A DNA stretch of 64,000 bases from DATBVX01 sp963724625 (GCA_963724625.1 CAVRVO010000028.1:1-64000); one strand, 5' to 3'. Shown: positions 17,403 through 27,615, counted from the stretch's first letter. The notes: generated by a model not told the origin, from the sequence alone. A program made the numbers and translations.

Positions 17403-18158
17403 ATGGCGCGAAACATCACGAATGCTCGGATTTCTGCGCTGGTCGCGGCGATGTTGGTGTCGACCACCTTCGCCGCTGAGACGCCGCATTGGGCGTACGA
17501 AGGCGCCGCCGGTCCGCAGAGCTGGGGAAAGTTATCGCCCGACTATGCAATGTGCGAGAAGGGCAGCAATCAATCACCGATCAATATCCAGGATGCGTTG
17601 CACACCTCTGGGCATCCGCTGCAACCCAACTACACCGCGCAGTCCAATGAAACAATCATCAACAACGGACACACGGTGCAAGTCAACTTTGGACCGGGCA
17701 ACTCAGTGGTTGTCGACAACACGACCTTCACTCTAAAGCAAGTGCACTTCCACTCGCCGAGCGAGAATCTGATCGAGGGAAGATCGTTTGCGATGGAAGC
17801 GCATTTCGTGCATGCCGACGACAAGGGCAATCTGCTGGTCCTGGCGCTGATGTTCAACGAAGGGGAAGCCAACAGCACGCTCGCCAAACTGTGGACGGCT
17901 TTGCCCGCGAACGCCGGACCAGCCAGCCCCTTGGCCGGCACCGTCACGCCGGCGGAGTTCATGCCGAAGTCGCTGTCCTATTACCGCTTCAGCGGATCGT
18001 TGACCACGCCACCGTGCACGGAAGGCGTGCGCTGGCTAGTACTCAAAACGCCGGTGTCGGCGTCCAGTGCGCAGATCGAGGCGTTTCAGCACGCAGTCAA
18101 GCATCACAACAATCGTCCGCTGCAGGCGATGAATGGGCGAGTCGTCGTCGACGACTGA
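17403..18158 (+). CDS. cah: Periplasmic alpha-carbonic anhydrase
   Basis: Zinc enzyme that interconverts CO2 and bicarbonate in the periplasm. The 251-residue protein has a signal peptide (about 1-25, ending TTFAAE) and all alpha-class landmarks: QSPINI at 57-62, zinc ligands His115 and His117 (HFHSPSEN) and His134 (MEAHFVH), the substrate-pocket segment SLTTPPCTEGVRW, and Cys51/Cys205 for the usual disulfide. It ends NNRPLQAMNGR as in other bacterial members. It is monocistronic and follows a promoter element shared with the downstream sulfatase, which suggests co-regulation. Confidence 0.93.
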   Translation: MARNITNARISALVAAMLVSTTFAAETPHWAYEGAAGPQSWGKLSPDYAMCEKGSNQSPINIQDALHTSGHPLQPNYTAQSNETIINNGHTVQVNFGPGNSVVVDNTTFTLKQVHFHSPSENLIEGRSFAMEAHFVHADDKGNLLVLALMFNEGEANSTLAKLWTALPANAGPASPLAGTVTPAEFMPKSLSYYRFSGSLTTPPCTEGVRWLVLKTPVSASSAQIEAFQHAVKHHNNRPLQAMNGRVVVDD

Positions 18159-18374
18159 ACTACTCCAGGTGTCGTGGCGGGTCGTGCATGCTAGGCGGCG
18201 ACCTGCCAATCAACTATCGATAAATCGCAAGGCCGAGTTGCTGCGGGACCGCAGCGCGTTCATTTCCATTTGGCCGCATTAAGAATGCTTCGCTTCGCGC
18301 GCGCGTGCGAATTCTCGATAGGCAAGATCTGGCCTTCGGCGGACGCTTGCACCTACGGAAATCGCCGGCATGTC

Positions 18375-18431
18375 AATCCTGCGCCTAGAGGCAATATCGG
18401 TGGGGCGATATCCACGGGCAGAATTAGTCGG
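18375..18431 (+). promoter_or_regulatory. Promoter element shared with the carbonic anhydrase gene (copy 2)
   Basis: Second copy of the element at 17317-17367. It has the dyad ATATCG/CGATAT (18394-18399 and 18406-18411, six-base spacer), the same left flank CCTAGAGGCA and the same right flank TCCACGGGCAGAATTAGTCG. It lies 42 bases before the sulfatase ATG. The rest of 18159-18452 shows no gene and no other feature that I can support. Confidence 0.55.
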
Positions 18432-18452
18432 TCAGTTTCAGGGAGAACACAA

Positions 18453-20873
18453 ATGCAGCGAGTGACACCCTTTGCGGCTCTTGGCCTCCTGATGACCATC
18501 GCCGCCTCGACGGTTGCGGCGCAGGACCAGCTCGATCGCACGTCATTGCCGATCGCGGAGCCCGAACCACCGACCTATAAGGAACTCGACGCGCGAAACG
18601 CCAAGCCACCGCCGCGGTTCGAGGTCAAGGCGCCCAAAGGCGCACCCAATGTCGTGATCGTGCTGATCGATGACATCGGCTTCGGCGGGCCCAGCACCTT
18701 CGGCGGTCCCATTCAGACGCCGACCATGGACCAGCTCGCTCAGTCCGGCCTGCGCTTCAACAACTTCCATACGACGGCGCTGTGCTCGCCCGACACGCAA
18801 CGCGCTCAAGACCGGACGGAACCACCACACCGTCAACACCGGCTCGATCATGGAGAGTTCGACGGCCTTCCCCGGCAACACCGGGCAGAATCCGAATAGC
18901 GTTGCGCCGCTTGCGGAGATGCTGCGGCTCAACGGCTACAGCACCGGTGCCTTCGGCAAGTGGCACGAAACCGCCGCCTGGGAGACCAGCGTGTCGGGTC
19001 CGTTTGACCGCTGGCCCACGCACCAGGGCTTCGACAAGTTCTACGGATTCATCGGTGGCGAGACCGACCAGTGGTATCCGCTCATTTACGACGGGGTGAT
19101 CAAGGTCGACCCGCCGAAGATGAAGAACTACCACTTCACCGTCGACATGACGAACCAGGCCATCAACTGGGTGAAGGCCCAGCAGTCGATGACGCCGGAC
19201 AAGCCGTTCTTCGTCTACTTCGCGACCGGCGCGACGCATGCGCCGCACCACGTGCCGAAGGAGTGGGCGGACAAGTACAAGGGCCAGTTCGACAAGGGCT
19301 GGGACCAGGTGCGCGTTGAAACGCTCGAGCGACAAAAGAAGCTCGGCGTAGTGCCGAAGGAGACCAAGTTGGCCGACAGACCAAAGGACATCAAGGCCTG
19401 GGATTCACTGCCGGCGGACCAGCGGCGTCTGTTCTCGCGCCAAGCCGAAGTGTTCGCGGGATTCCTGGAGCAGACCGATCACGAGATCGGGCGCTTCGTG
19501 AAGGCGCTGCAGGACATCGGCGAGTTGGACAACACGCTCTTCATCTACATCGCCGGCGACAACGGCACCAGCGCCGAGGGCGGCTTCGTCGGCATGTACA
19601 ACGAGATGACCTACTTCAACGGCGTGGCCGAGAAGGTCGAGGACCTGATCCCGCTGATCGACAAGTGGGGTGGTCCGGAAACCTTCCCGCACATGGCCGC
19701 TGGCTGGGCGGTTGCCTTCGACACGCCCTTCATGTGGACCAAGCAGGTGGCGTCCGACTTCGGCGGCACGCGCAACGGCATGGTCATTCACTGGCCGAAG
19801 GGCATCAAGGAGAAGGGTGGTCTGCGCAGCCAGTTCTCGCACGTCATCGACATCGCGCCGACGATCCTCGAGGCCGCCGGTTTGCCCGAGCCGAAGAGCG
19901 TCAACGGCACGCCACAGACGCCCATCGAAGGCACCAGCCTGCTCTACGCCTTCAATGACGCGAAGGCGGCGGAGCGGCACAAGACGCAGTATTTCGAGAT
20001 GTTCGGCAATCGCGCGATCTATAACGATGGCTGGCTTGCCCGGACCATCCATCGCGCGCCCTGGCAGACCAGCAACCTCAAACCGTTGACGACTGATGTC
20101 TGGGACCTCTACGACGTGAGGAGCGATTTCAGCCTCACCAATAACCTGGCCGCAAGCAGCCCGCGAGGCTGAAGGAGATGCAGGCGCTGTTCATGGAGGA
20201 AGCCGAGAAGTACCACGTGCTGCCCATTGACGACCGGACCATCGAGCGCATGAACCCGGCGCTGGCGGGCCGGCCGGATGTCCTCGGTGATCGCACGTCG
20301 CTCACGCTCTATGAGGGCATGCAGGGCATGCTGGAAAACACCTTCATGAACATCAAGAACCGCTCGAGCAAGATCACCGCTGAGCTCGATATCCCGGACG
20401 GTGGCGCGAACGGTGCGATCCTGTCGCAGGGCGGGCGCTTTGGCGGCTGGTCGCTGTACATGAAGGATGGCAAACCGGCCTACACCTACAACTTCCTCGG
20501 GCTGTCGCGCTACACCGTCGTCGCACCGGAAGCACTACCGAGCGGTCCCGCCACAGTCGTGCTGGACTTTGCCTATGACGGCGGCGGAGCCGGCAAGGGT
20601 GGCAAGGCGACGCTCTACGTGAACGGGAAATCCGTCGCCGAGGGCCGAGTCGAGAGGACTCAGCCCAATGTCTTCTCGGCGGACGAGACTGCCGACGTCG
20701 GCATCGACAATCAGACGCCGGTCGCCGAAGGCATCGGTATCGGTGCAGACACTCGATTCACCGGCAAGATCAACAAGATCACCCTGGAAGTGGGTCCCAT
20801 GGGCGGCGCGACCAAGGCTGCCGCCGCAGCTGGCCAAGCCGAGACCGAAATGAAACAGGCCTCGTCCGACTAG
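18453..20873 (+). pseudogene. Exported arylsulfatase, two single-base frameshifts
   Basis: Sulfate-ester hydrolase of the formylglycine-dependent family, about 806 residues once repaired. ATG at 18453 starts a signal peptide (ending STVAAQD). Metal-binding Asp73-Asp74 (VIVLIDDIGFGG) and the later GDNGTSAEGG motif are present. An extra G near 18789 breaks the frame inside the active-site motif, which should read C-S-P-T-R with Cys111 as the formylglycine precursor. A second break near 20165 (one base missing in the CCC run) splits off the last ~230 residues, which include a jelly-roll-like C-terminal domain. Everything else is intact, so error or very recent loss are both possible. The promoter matches that of the carbonic anhydrase. 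Confidence 0.8.
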
Positions 20874-20905
20874 TTGGTCGTGAACTGCGAGCTAAAGAGC
20901 CATCT

Positions 20906-20935
20906 CCCGGGCTGACGCCTCTCGCGTCGCCCGGG
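20906..20935 (+). terminator. Strong hairpin after the sulfatase gene
   Basis: Arms CCCGGGC-T-GACGC and GCGTC-GCCCGGG give a 12-base-pair stem with one bulged T and a five-base loop, 33 bases after the sulfatase stop. No T-run follows, so it may act as a 3'-end stabiliser or partial terminator rather than a full intrinsic terminator. Confidence 0.4.
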
Positions 20936-21026
20936 GGAAGGCAACCACTCCATAGCATCACCCCAGCCCTTCTCGACGAGTCCCGAACGAGCGACGTCGA
21001 ACTGGTCAGGTAAGGAGATGAAACCC

Positions 21027-21869
21027 ATGTCGAACACCACGTGGCCCACACGAAGCGCCGCAAGAGTGTCGTCCGCCTGCTGCGTGCTCGGCATCGCCAG
21101 CCTGGCGGCGCCGCCTCTCCATGCGCAGGAAGTCACGGGCTCTTCGGGCTGGCAATTCGCGGCGACGATTTACGGATGGCTGCCGGACATCGGCGGCGAT
21201 ACCGAGCTTCCATTGGGTGGCGGGGGCACCATCAATGTCGACGTGAGCACCATCCTCGATCACCTGAAGATGACCGGCATGGGCTCCTTCGAGTTTTCCA
21301 AGGGACGTTGGGGTGGATTCACCGATCTCATTTATCTCAATGTCGGCGATTCGGGTTCGCGCATCCGCAACCTCTCGATTAACGGCGTGCCGATTCCGGC
21401 CAGTGTCACGGCGGCAGCAGACTTGACCTCAAGTCCACGTCTGGACTCTCGGCGCCAGCTATGGGGTTGCGGATGGCGGTGCGGCCACGTTCGACGTGTT
21501 GGTCGGTGCGCGCCTCGCCCATATGAAGGAAGAACTCAAGTGGACCTTCACCGGAAACTTCGGGCCGATCACGCCGCCACCAACCACGGGCAGTGCCGAC
21601 GAATCCGTCGATCAGTGGGACGCGATCGTCGGTGGCAAAGGGCGATTCGCGTTTGGTGCGATTCAAAAATGGGCGGTGCCTTACTACTTTGACATCGGCA
21701 CCGGCGACTCCGACCTCACCTGGCAGGCGGGGCTCGGCCTCACGTATTCGTTTGGGTGGGGAGATATCGGCGTCGCCTGGCGCTATCTGGACTATGACCT
21801 GAAGTCGAACGGGCCAATCAAGGAACTGAACTTCAATGGGCCGGCTTCGGGCGGGACCTCCGGTGGTGA
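21027..21869 (+). pseudogene. Outer-membrane beta-barrel protein, frameshifted
   Basis: About 280 residues when repaired. ATG at 21027 is preferred over 21018 because AAGGAG ends nine bases before it. It has a signal peptide (ending PPLHAQE), then alternating barrel strands (GWQFAATIYGWLPDIGG, GRWGGFTDLIYLNVGDSG, KWAVPYYFDIGTGDSDLTW, YSFGWGDIGVAWRYLDYDL). Frame changes are needed near 21421, 21468 and 21845. After the last, the protein ends in an aromatic residue (FGRDLRW) at 21869, as barrels usually do. It follows the sulfatase and may belong to the same transcript beyond the hairpin. Specific function unknown. Confidence 0.65.
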
Positions 21870-22490
21870 TGGGCATGACGACGTTCGTTGGATGGTGCGC
21901 GCACCGAGGCGGCGTCTGGGTTCGTCGCTCGTTGTAGGTTGGTCGCTGGCGATATTCGCCCTGGCGCTGAACAGGCGCGCCCGCATGCGCCCGACGATAA
22001 GAACGACGAACTTTCGGGGTGATCGTGAATCTGATCATGCGCTCGACGAAGGCAGGAAATCGGTCCTTCGGGTACTGGTGGAATAAGGATGAGGAACATC
22101 GCAACTCCTCTCTCCGTTGCAGGTGCCGCGATGTTCGGCCCGAACGAAGTCGTAGTGTTCTCGCACCGTTCGTCGCGGTCAACCAGACGCCACAGCGTCT
22201 CGCCGTGACCAATCAAGCGTCGCAAACCAGTTGGAGCTGGCATCGACGGACTGATGGGTGAAGGGCTCGCCAGATCCGGGTTCTCGACGGGCAAGGTGAG
22301 GTAGTGTTGCAGGATCCCGACGGCAGCGCCGGTCGTTGATCGTGTGCCCCACGGGGATAGGTCGAACCTCAGCGAGTGAGGGTGCAGCGGTGATTAGAGT
22401 ACTCATGATCGAGGTCCACTGTTCCATCGTTGTACTGTCCCTCCTTCGTTGAATCTCTACGCCGCCGGCTGGTGCGACAAGCAGCGATCG
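21870..22490 (-). other. 620-base stretch without a convincing gene
   Basis: Lies between the outer-membrane protein and the patatin gene. Two minus-strand ATGs have good ribosome-binding sites: 22427 (AAGGAGGGA upstream, start MEQWTSIMSTLITAAPSLAE) and 22099 (GGAGAGGAG upstream, start MFLILIPPVPEGP). Both frames degrade quickly into low-plausibility sequence. The region could hold one decayed small gene downstream of the patatin gene. Nothing recognisable was found on the plus strand. Confidence 0.3.
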
Positions 22491-24749
22491 CTAGCGAAAG
22501 ACTCCACGGTCCAGGATCGTGCCGTGCCCGACCGGTCGGCCGATGCTGAGCCACACACTCCACGAGTTGGTCGATGTCTTGCCGAACCCGACCGTCAACG
22601 GGCCGACCAGTGTACGGCCGGTGAGAAACAGCGATCCGCCGTAAATGTCCTCTGAATCCCCGTTGTCGATGCGATCGTAGACGGCGCCCGCCTCGAGCCG
22701 GATGCCGGCGTAGAGTGCGAGATTGCGGATCGAGAGCCCCTCCTTCACCCGCCACAGATAGCTCGTGTCAATCGTCCAGTAACCATCGACGCGCAGCTCG
22801 CCGAGTTCCAATCCAGGGAAACTGCTGGGGCCACCGAGTGCAAAGGCGCGGTCGGCAGGCAGATTGCTGCCCAGGTCCCCGCCGCCGGCGAGAGTCACCC
22901 ACAGCACGTCGCGTCGCAATGGCACCGCAACCCCGAGACCGATTTCGGCACGCTCCCAATCGCGATCGGCGCCCATCGAGCTATCGCTCCGCGTGTACTC
23001 GAGGTCCAACGCGAGCCCGCGCGTCGGACTGAATGAGGTGTCGCGACTGTCATACTCTGCTGAGAACCGCAAGCCAGCGTCCACCGGGTTGATCTGCGGC
23101 AGCAGCTCCGGACCAATATCTACGTCGACCTTACGGTCATCATAGAGATAGCCGATCCGCGCCTGCGCGTATCGGCCCAGGTTGACGCCGACATCGAGCA
23201 GGCCGGCAATATCCCTGAAGGTATAGCGCGCCACGCGCTCGTCATCTTGAAAAACATCCTCGAGCGAGCGCGAAAACGCGACACGCGGCTCGACAAAGTA
23301 GCGATGCGCGGCATCCAGCGGCTGATACAGGCTGGTCGACACCAGCACTTCGCCGCCGATCTGCACTTCATTGCGCCATTCGGCGCCGAGCGAGTTCACC
23401 CAGGTGCGGACATGCCTGCCATACAAATTGAATGTCAGGTCTCCGTCCCAGGAAGCGTAGGCGCCCAGATCCAAGCGCAGATAGTTCGGTCCCCAGCTCT
23501 TTTCGCGTGGCAACCAGGTGAGTGTCGGCGACTCGCGATCGCCGTCGAGGCGATAACCGACGGATTCGAAGTCCTGCAATGCGGACATCCGCTGCGCTTC
23601 ATTGCTGATCGCAACGGTGTTCACGACATCGCCAGCCTTCACGTGTGCCTTCTTCGCCAGGTATTCCGGGTTGACGCGCTTCAGTCCTTCGAAACGGACG
23701 CCGGCGAGCCGGGCTTCGATCTGTTGCGACTGCGTCACCGCAGCGCGCCACTCGCCGTACTGCGCGTCGGATACCGAGTATCTTGCGAGTTCGCTCGACA
23801 TGCCGCGGGCCGCGGCTTCGCCGAGCGGGATGGTCTCCGGCACCCGCTCGAAATCCGCCGTACCGATCGTGCCCATCTCGACGTCGACGCGAATGTCGCC
23901 AGGTCTCATCGTCTGCAGCTGCAAGGTCTCGTTGGCTTCGATCATGACGTCCATCGTGCGGCCCAGAAGTTGCGTTGCGCTCTGCAGCTTCGCTGGGTCC
24001 GCGGACGGTTCGACGAGATTTACGACGATCACGTGATCCGCGCACAGATTACGGGCGACGTCGATCGGGATGTTGCGGACGAGTCCCCCATCCGACAGGA
24101 TCTTGTCTTCCATGAGCACCGGCGCGAAGGCGCCTGGAATCGCCATGCTGGCGCGCATCGCAGTGGCGAGATCGCCGTCCTTGAGCACGACCATGCTGCC
24201 GGAGACCATGTCGGTCGCGACTGCACGATAGGGTATTGGCAGCTTGTCGAAATCCGTCTCGAGCCGCGCGCTCGCGACATAGACACGCAGCAGATCGTCG
24301 ACGTTGCTGGCATTGATCAGACCGCCCGGGGTCGTAATGCCGTTCGGCGTGATGCCGAGTTCAAAGTCATTGCTGTAGGTGACACCGGCACGCTTTTGTT
24401 CGATGGGCTCGAGGTCACGACGACCCTGACTGCCGACGACCTTTTTCCAATCGATACCGACCAGAAATTTTTCGAGCTCTGCGGCGGGTATTCCAGAGGC
24501 GTATCCGCCGCCAATGAGCGCGCCCATGCTGGTGCCGGCGATGCAATCGATGGGTACGTGCAATTCCTCGAGCACCTTCAGCACGCCGACATGCGCACCT
24601 CCCTTCGCGCCCCCACCAGCGAGCACGAGGCCAATGCGCGGCCGGCTGTCACTTTCCGCGGCCGCGGCCCAACCTGAACAAAGGGAGCTCACTAGCACCG
24701 TCGCGCTGCCGAGCAGAACGATGCAGATGAGTTGGCGAGACGATTGCAT
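22491..24749 (-). CDS. plpD: Patatin-like phospholipase autotransporter (PlpD type, type Vd secretion)
   Basis: 752 residues combining an N-terminal patatin lipase, a POTRA domain and a C-terminal 16-strand-type barrel, the architecture of Pseudomonas aeruginosa PlpD. The ATG at 24749 begins a signal peptide (about 1-31). Lipase motifs are the oxyanion loop GGGAKGGAHVG at 45-55, the nucleophile Ser74 in GTSMG, and Asp220 in SDGG, which completes the Ser-Asp dyad. POTRA-like sequence lies at about 355-420 (VRFEGLKRVNPEYLAKKAHV). The rest is barrel with conserved LRLDLGAYASWDGD and FALGGPSSFPGLELGELRV. The family is expected to hydrolyse phospholipids at or outside the cell surface. A divergent gene starts 133 bases away. 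Confidence 0.9.
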   Translation of the reverse strand: MQSSRQLICIVLLGSATVLVSSLCSGWAAAAESDSRPRIGLVLAGGGAKGGAHVGVLKVLEELHVPIDCIAGTSMGALIGGGYASGIPAAELEKFLVGIDWKKVVGSQGRRDLEPIEQKRAGVTYSNDFELGITPNGITTPGGLINASNVDDLLRVYVASARLETDFDKLPIPYRAVATDMVSGSMVVLKDGDLATAMRASMAIPGAFAPVLMEDKILSDGGLVRNIPIDVARNLCADHVIVVNLVEPSADPAKLQSATQLLGRTMDVMIEANETLQLQTMRPGDIRVDVEMGTIGTADFERVPETIPLGEAAARGMSSELARYSVSDAQYGEWRAAVTQSQQIEARLAGVRFEGLKRVNPEYLAKKAHVKAGDVVNTVAISNEAQRMSALQDFESVGYRLDGDRESPTLTWLPREKSWGPNYLRLDLGAYASWDGDLTFNLYGRHVRTWVNSLGAEWRNEVQIGGEVLVSTSLYQPLDAAHRYFVEPRVAFSRSLEDVFQDDERVARYTFRDIAGLLDVGVNLGRYAQARIGYLYDDRKVDVDIGPELLPQINPVDAGLRFSAEYDSRDTSFSPTRGLALDLEYTRSDSSMGADRDWERAEIGLGVAVPLRRDVLWVTLAGGGDLGSNLPADRAFALGGPSSFPGLELGELRVDGYWTIDTSYLWRVKEGLSIRNLALYAGIRLEAGAVYDRIDNGDSEDIYGGSLFLTGRTLVGPLTVGFGKTSTNSWSVWLSIGRPVGHGTILDRGVFR

Positions 24750-24882
24750 TTGATGCGCGCTCCGTGCCGGACGAAAGGGAGTGTGCCACGCTTCGCGGCG
24801 GCGGCGTTGCCATGCGATTTTCAGATAGCCGGTACGCGCACGGGTGAGTAGACTGACGGCTCTCATCCTTGGAGTTTTACGC

Positions 24883-25440
24883 ATGCGCGCCTGCCACCTG
24901 ACTATCACTGTCACAGCAATCCTGGGACTGGTTGCGGCATCTACAATCGCGGGAACACCGCCCATTGTCTACCCGGCGAAGAATCAGACGCCGCAACAGC
25001 AGCAGAAGGACGAGGGCGAGTGTGCGGCGTGGGCCAAGCAGAACACGGGTATCGATCCGGTGGTGTTAGCGTCAACCCCTGCGCCAACCACTGCGCCACC
25101 GCCTCCACCCGCGCAGACCCAACCCGCGGGCGCGAGTGGCTCGCGTGTGAAGGGTGCCGCGCGAGGCGCTGCGGCAGGTGCAGTCATCGGGGAAGTCGCG
25201 AACGACGACGCGGGTCAAGGCGCAGCCATCGGCGCAGCGGCGGGGGCAGTTGCAGCCGGCAGTCGCGAACGTCGCGCTGGCCAGCAGCAGCAACAGCAAG
25301 CCGCGCAACAGCAGCAGCAGGCAGCTGCGCAGCAGCAGGCAGCGACACAAGAGTTTGAAGCCAAGAAACAGGAGCAGCTCGCAACCTACAACCGCGCCAA
25401 CGCTGCCTGTCTCGAAGGTCGCGGCTACATTATTAAGTGA
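24883..25440 (+). CDS. Glycine-zipper exported protein with poly-Gln tract
   Basis: 185 residues from ATG 24883, which starts a signal peptide (MRACHLTITVTAILGLVAAS). An in-frame start 13 codons earlier would place charged residues ahead of it. The middle (about 80-125) is a glycine-zipper of the YMGG type (VKGAARGAAAGAVIGEVAN followed by AAIGAAAGAVAAGS), able to form membrane-associated helices. It is flanked by a Pro/Ala-rich linker and a long Gln-rich stretch (about 130-160). The C-terminus NAACLEGRGYIIK with one Cys is typical of this family, as is the early Cys in ECAAWAKQNTG. Envelope-stress or outer-membrane roles are common for the family. It is divergent from the patatin gene. Confidence 0.75.
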   Translation: MRACHLTITVTAILGLVAASTIAGTPPIVYPAKNQTPQQQQKDEGECAAWAKQNTGIDPVVLASTPAPTTAPPPPPAQTQPAGASGSRVKGAARGAAAGAVIGEVANDDAGQGAAIGAAAGAVAAGSRERRAGQQQQQQAAQQQQQAAAQQQAATQEFEAKKQEQLATYNRANAACLEGRGYIIK

Positions 25441-25563
25441 CCCGCGGGGTGGGGTACAGACTATCGACATTCCGCAAGGTCTGGAGTTAACCTAGCCGCC
25501 GACCATAACAACGAAGGGATTACTGACTGCTCGTCAGTCCTGCCAGGGCAGGCATCCATCCAG

Positions 25564-26622
25564 ATGGAAATCAATCCAACGTCCGGCATGTCACCTGCGC
25601 ACGTCGTGCATATGCCCATCGTCGCGACGGATCCTGCAGAGCTCTCCGATTTGTTGCGTGACTGGAACTTCGAGTTCACGCAGCTCACGCCAGGCAAGCT
25701 CCAGGCGAACGGCGCGATGGTAGATCTCGGTGGCGTCAATGTCGCGCGCGTCGTAAATAACCAAACGATGCACCAGAGGGGTTATGCACCGCGCAACATG
25801 GCCGGGATGTTCATGCGCGGCGCTGGCTCTGGGCCAGCGTTCGCATACGGTCAGTTGGTGGAACCCGGACAGTGCGTGACGCTGGCGGAAAGTGATCTCA
25901 ACGAGGCAGTCACACACGGGCACGGTGGTCACTACATCGACGTCGCCCTGGGATTTGATATGAACGCCTGCCGCAGTCAGCTCGATGCGTTGAATGGCGG
26001 CTCCCTGGGGGTAGCGCTTGGTACCAGCATCGTGGCACCGGACCCTTCCTGGATCGATGACATGCTGGGGCGCGTTGAATGGCTCTTGAATGCCGTCGGT
26101 GAACAACCGCATGCGCTAGATGACGCTCGTGTGCGGGCGAGTCTCGCGGACCGTGTGCTTGCTGCAATGGTGCGCTTCGACAGCTCTCCTGCGGATGTCG
26201 ATTCGACCGCGCGTGCGGCACGCGCCGGCAGGCGCGTCGCCGTGCGGCTCGCATGTGAATTCATCCAGTCGCGACTGTCCGAGCCGCTGCAGTTATCCCA
26301 GCTGTGCCGCTACGCGCGCCTGAAGATCCGTTCGCTCGAGTACGGTTTTCGGGAGGTCACTGGGCTGACCCCTGTGGCGTACATCAGGTCGCTGAGGTTG
26401 AACGCCGTCCGCAAGGCTCTACAGCAGGATGCTTCGCCGCACCTCCGTTCGATCTCGGAAATTGCCATGGACGCGGGGTTCTGGCACCTGAGCCAGTTCG
26501 CCGTGGACTATCGACGCTTCTTCGGCGAGACCCCCACGGAAACGCGGCGCCGCAGACTTGCCCAAGGCTACAGGTCCGCCCTTGGGCTCAACTTGCCCAC
26601 CCACGCTTCAGCAAGTCTTTAA
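25564..26622 (+). CDS. AraC-family transcriptional regulator
   Basis: 352 residues. The C-terminal ~100 residues are an AraC/XylS double helix-turn-helix: LSQLCRYARLKIRSLEYGFREV for the first motif, then ISEIAMDAGFWHLSQFAVDYRRFFGETPTETRR for the second, with the usual GF and FGETP signature. The N-terminal ~240 residues form a cupin-like sensing region with no clear ligand motif. A second, related AraC gene follows 84 bases downstream, so the pair probably arose by duplication. No target gene is evident beyond the pair itself. Confidence 0.85.
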   Translation: MEINPTSGMSPAHVVHMPIVATDPAELSDLLRDWNFEFTQLTPGKLQANGAMVDLGGVNVARVVNNQTMHQRGYAPRNMAGMFMRGAGSGPAFAYGQLVEPGQCVTLAESDLNEAVTHGHGGHYIDVALGFDMNACRSQLDALNGGSLGVALGTSIVAPDPSWIDDMLGRVEWLLNAVGEQPHALDDARVRASLADRVLAAMVRFDSSPADVDSTARAARAGRRVAVRLACEFIQSRLSEPLQLSQLCRYARLKIRSLEYGFREVTGLTPVAYIRSLRLNAVRKALQQDASPHLRSISEIAMDAGFWHLSQFAVDYRRFFGETPTETRRRRLAQGYRSALGLNLPTHASASL

Positions 26623-26706
26623 CCCCTCACGAGAAACTGACAAGTCCAGGCTGGCGCGCGCGATTTTTCGATAGCGCGATCGCACCTGCCGGCATTCACT
26701 GCGCGG

Positions 26707-27615
26707 GTGACTGACGGCAAAGAAATCGAGGATTTGTCAGCGTTTTTCCGCGGCTGGCGCATGGAGCTGATCCAGCTTGGACCGCCACGCGATCGCACGA
26801 TTGTGTCGTGCGCGCCATTTCGTTCGCATCGAATCCTTCGATTGCATGCAGGGAGCGCCTTCGTGCTCCGTGGCACGGTACACAAGGACCACAGCTGCCT
26901 CTTGCTGTCCGCGTCTCAGCAGCCTGCTGTCCGGTTCCTCGGACAACCACTGGGTGCGAACGAACTCATGCTCGCCGGGGCCAGCGCAAGTCTCGACCTG
27001 TTCGTGCCGAGCGGCGCTGTCGTACACATCCTTGTTGCCGAAACCTGTGAAGGCATCTCGCGCCGCGCGCTGCGGATTTGTGAGGACACCACAGCTGACG
27101 AGGTGGCCCTACTCACTCGATACATCAAGCACCCCGATCAGCATCACGGCGAGATCAACGGAACACTTGCGAAGCATCTTCGGCACGCCGTTACGACATC
27201 GAGCAGCACGCCGCTCGATCGCAATGGGAATACGCTGCGAATCTCCGCGGTCGTGTCCGCGTGCCGGCTGATCGAGAAACGCTTCCCCGAATCGGTGACG
27301 TTGAGCGACCTGTCCCGGCATTGCGGCGTGGCGGAACGCACGCTCGAATATGGATTCAAACAAGCCTATGGCACTACACCGCTCGCTTTCGTCAGGAATC
27401 AGCGCCTGACGCGCAGCCGAATGGCGCTGCTGCGCGCGAAAGCGAGCACCTCAATCAGTCAGATTGCCAAGGCTTTCGGATTCACACACATGGGCCAGTA
27501 CTCGAGTGACTATCGCCGGCTTTTCGGTGAGACCCCATCCATGACACGCGCACGCGTGCTGGTTCTGGTTATAGTTAGCGCCACTCTTGAACTTCTCGAC
27601 GGCTTCCTTTGTTGA
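26707..27615 (+). CDS. AraC-family transcriptional regulator, paralogue of the preceding gene
   Basis: 302 residues from GTG 26707. The C-terminal DNA-binding region (LSDLSRHCGVAERTLEYGFKQAYGTTPLAFVRNQRL, then ISQIAKAFGFTHMGQYSSDYRRLFGETPSMTR) matches the upstream AraC protein in layout and many residues. The N-terminal half is shorter and diverged. The last ~17 residues (from about VLVIVSATLEL) are odd: they are encoded by the antisense strand of a duplicated mltF 3' end. The original stop has probably been lost and the reading frame extended into that relic. Confidence 0.8.
   Translation: MTDGKEIEDLSAFFRGWRMELIQLGPPRDRTIVSCAPFRSHRILRLHAGSAFVLRGTVHKDHSCLLLSASQQPAVRFLGQPLGANELMLAGASASLDLFVPSGAVVHILVAETCEGISRRALRICEDTTADEVALLTRYIKHPDQHHGEINGTLAKHLRHAVTTSSSTPLDRNGNTLRISAVVSACRLIEKRFPESVTLSDLSRHCGVAERTLEYGFKQAYGTTPLAFVRNQRLTRSRMALLRAKASTSISQIAKAFGFTHMGQYSSDYRRLFGETPSMTRARVLVLVIVSATLELLDGFLC

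Noticed and set aside
21406..22212. 268-codon minus-strand frame after the outer-membrane protein
   Set aside because: Overlaps the barrel gene antisense and is Arg/Pro-rich without motifs; no ribosome-binding site at its start.
23247..24677. 476-codon plus-strand frame opposite the patatin gene
   Set aside because: Histidine/Arg-rich shadow of a well-conserved gene; no homology-like motifs.
25270..25370. CAG/CAA-rich tract as a phase-variable simple repeat
   Set aside because: Codons are mixed and in frame; it is a normal poly-Gln region of the glycine-zipper protein.
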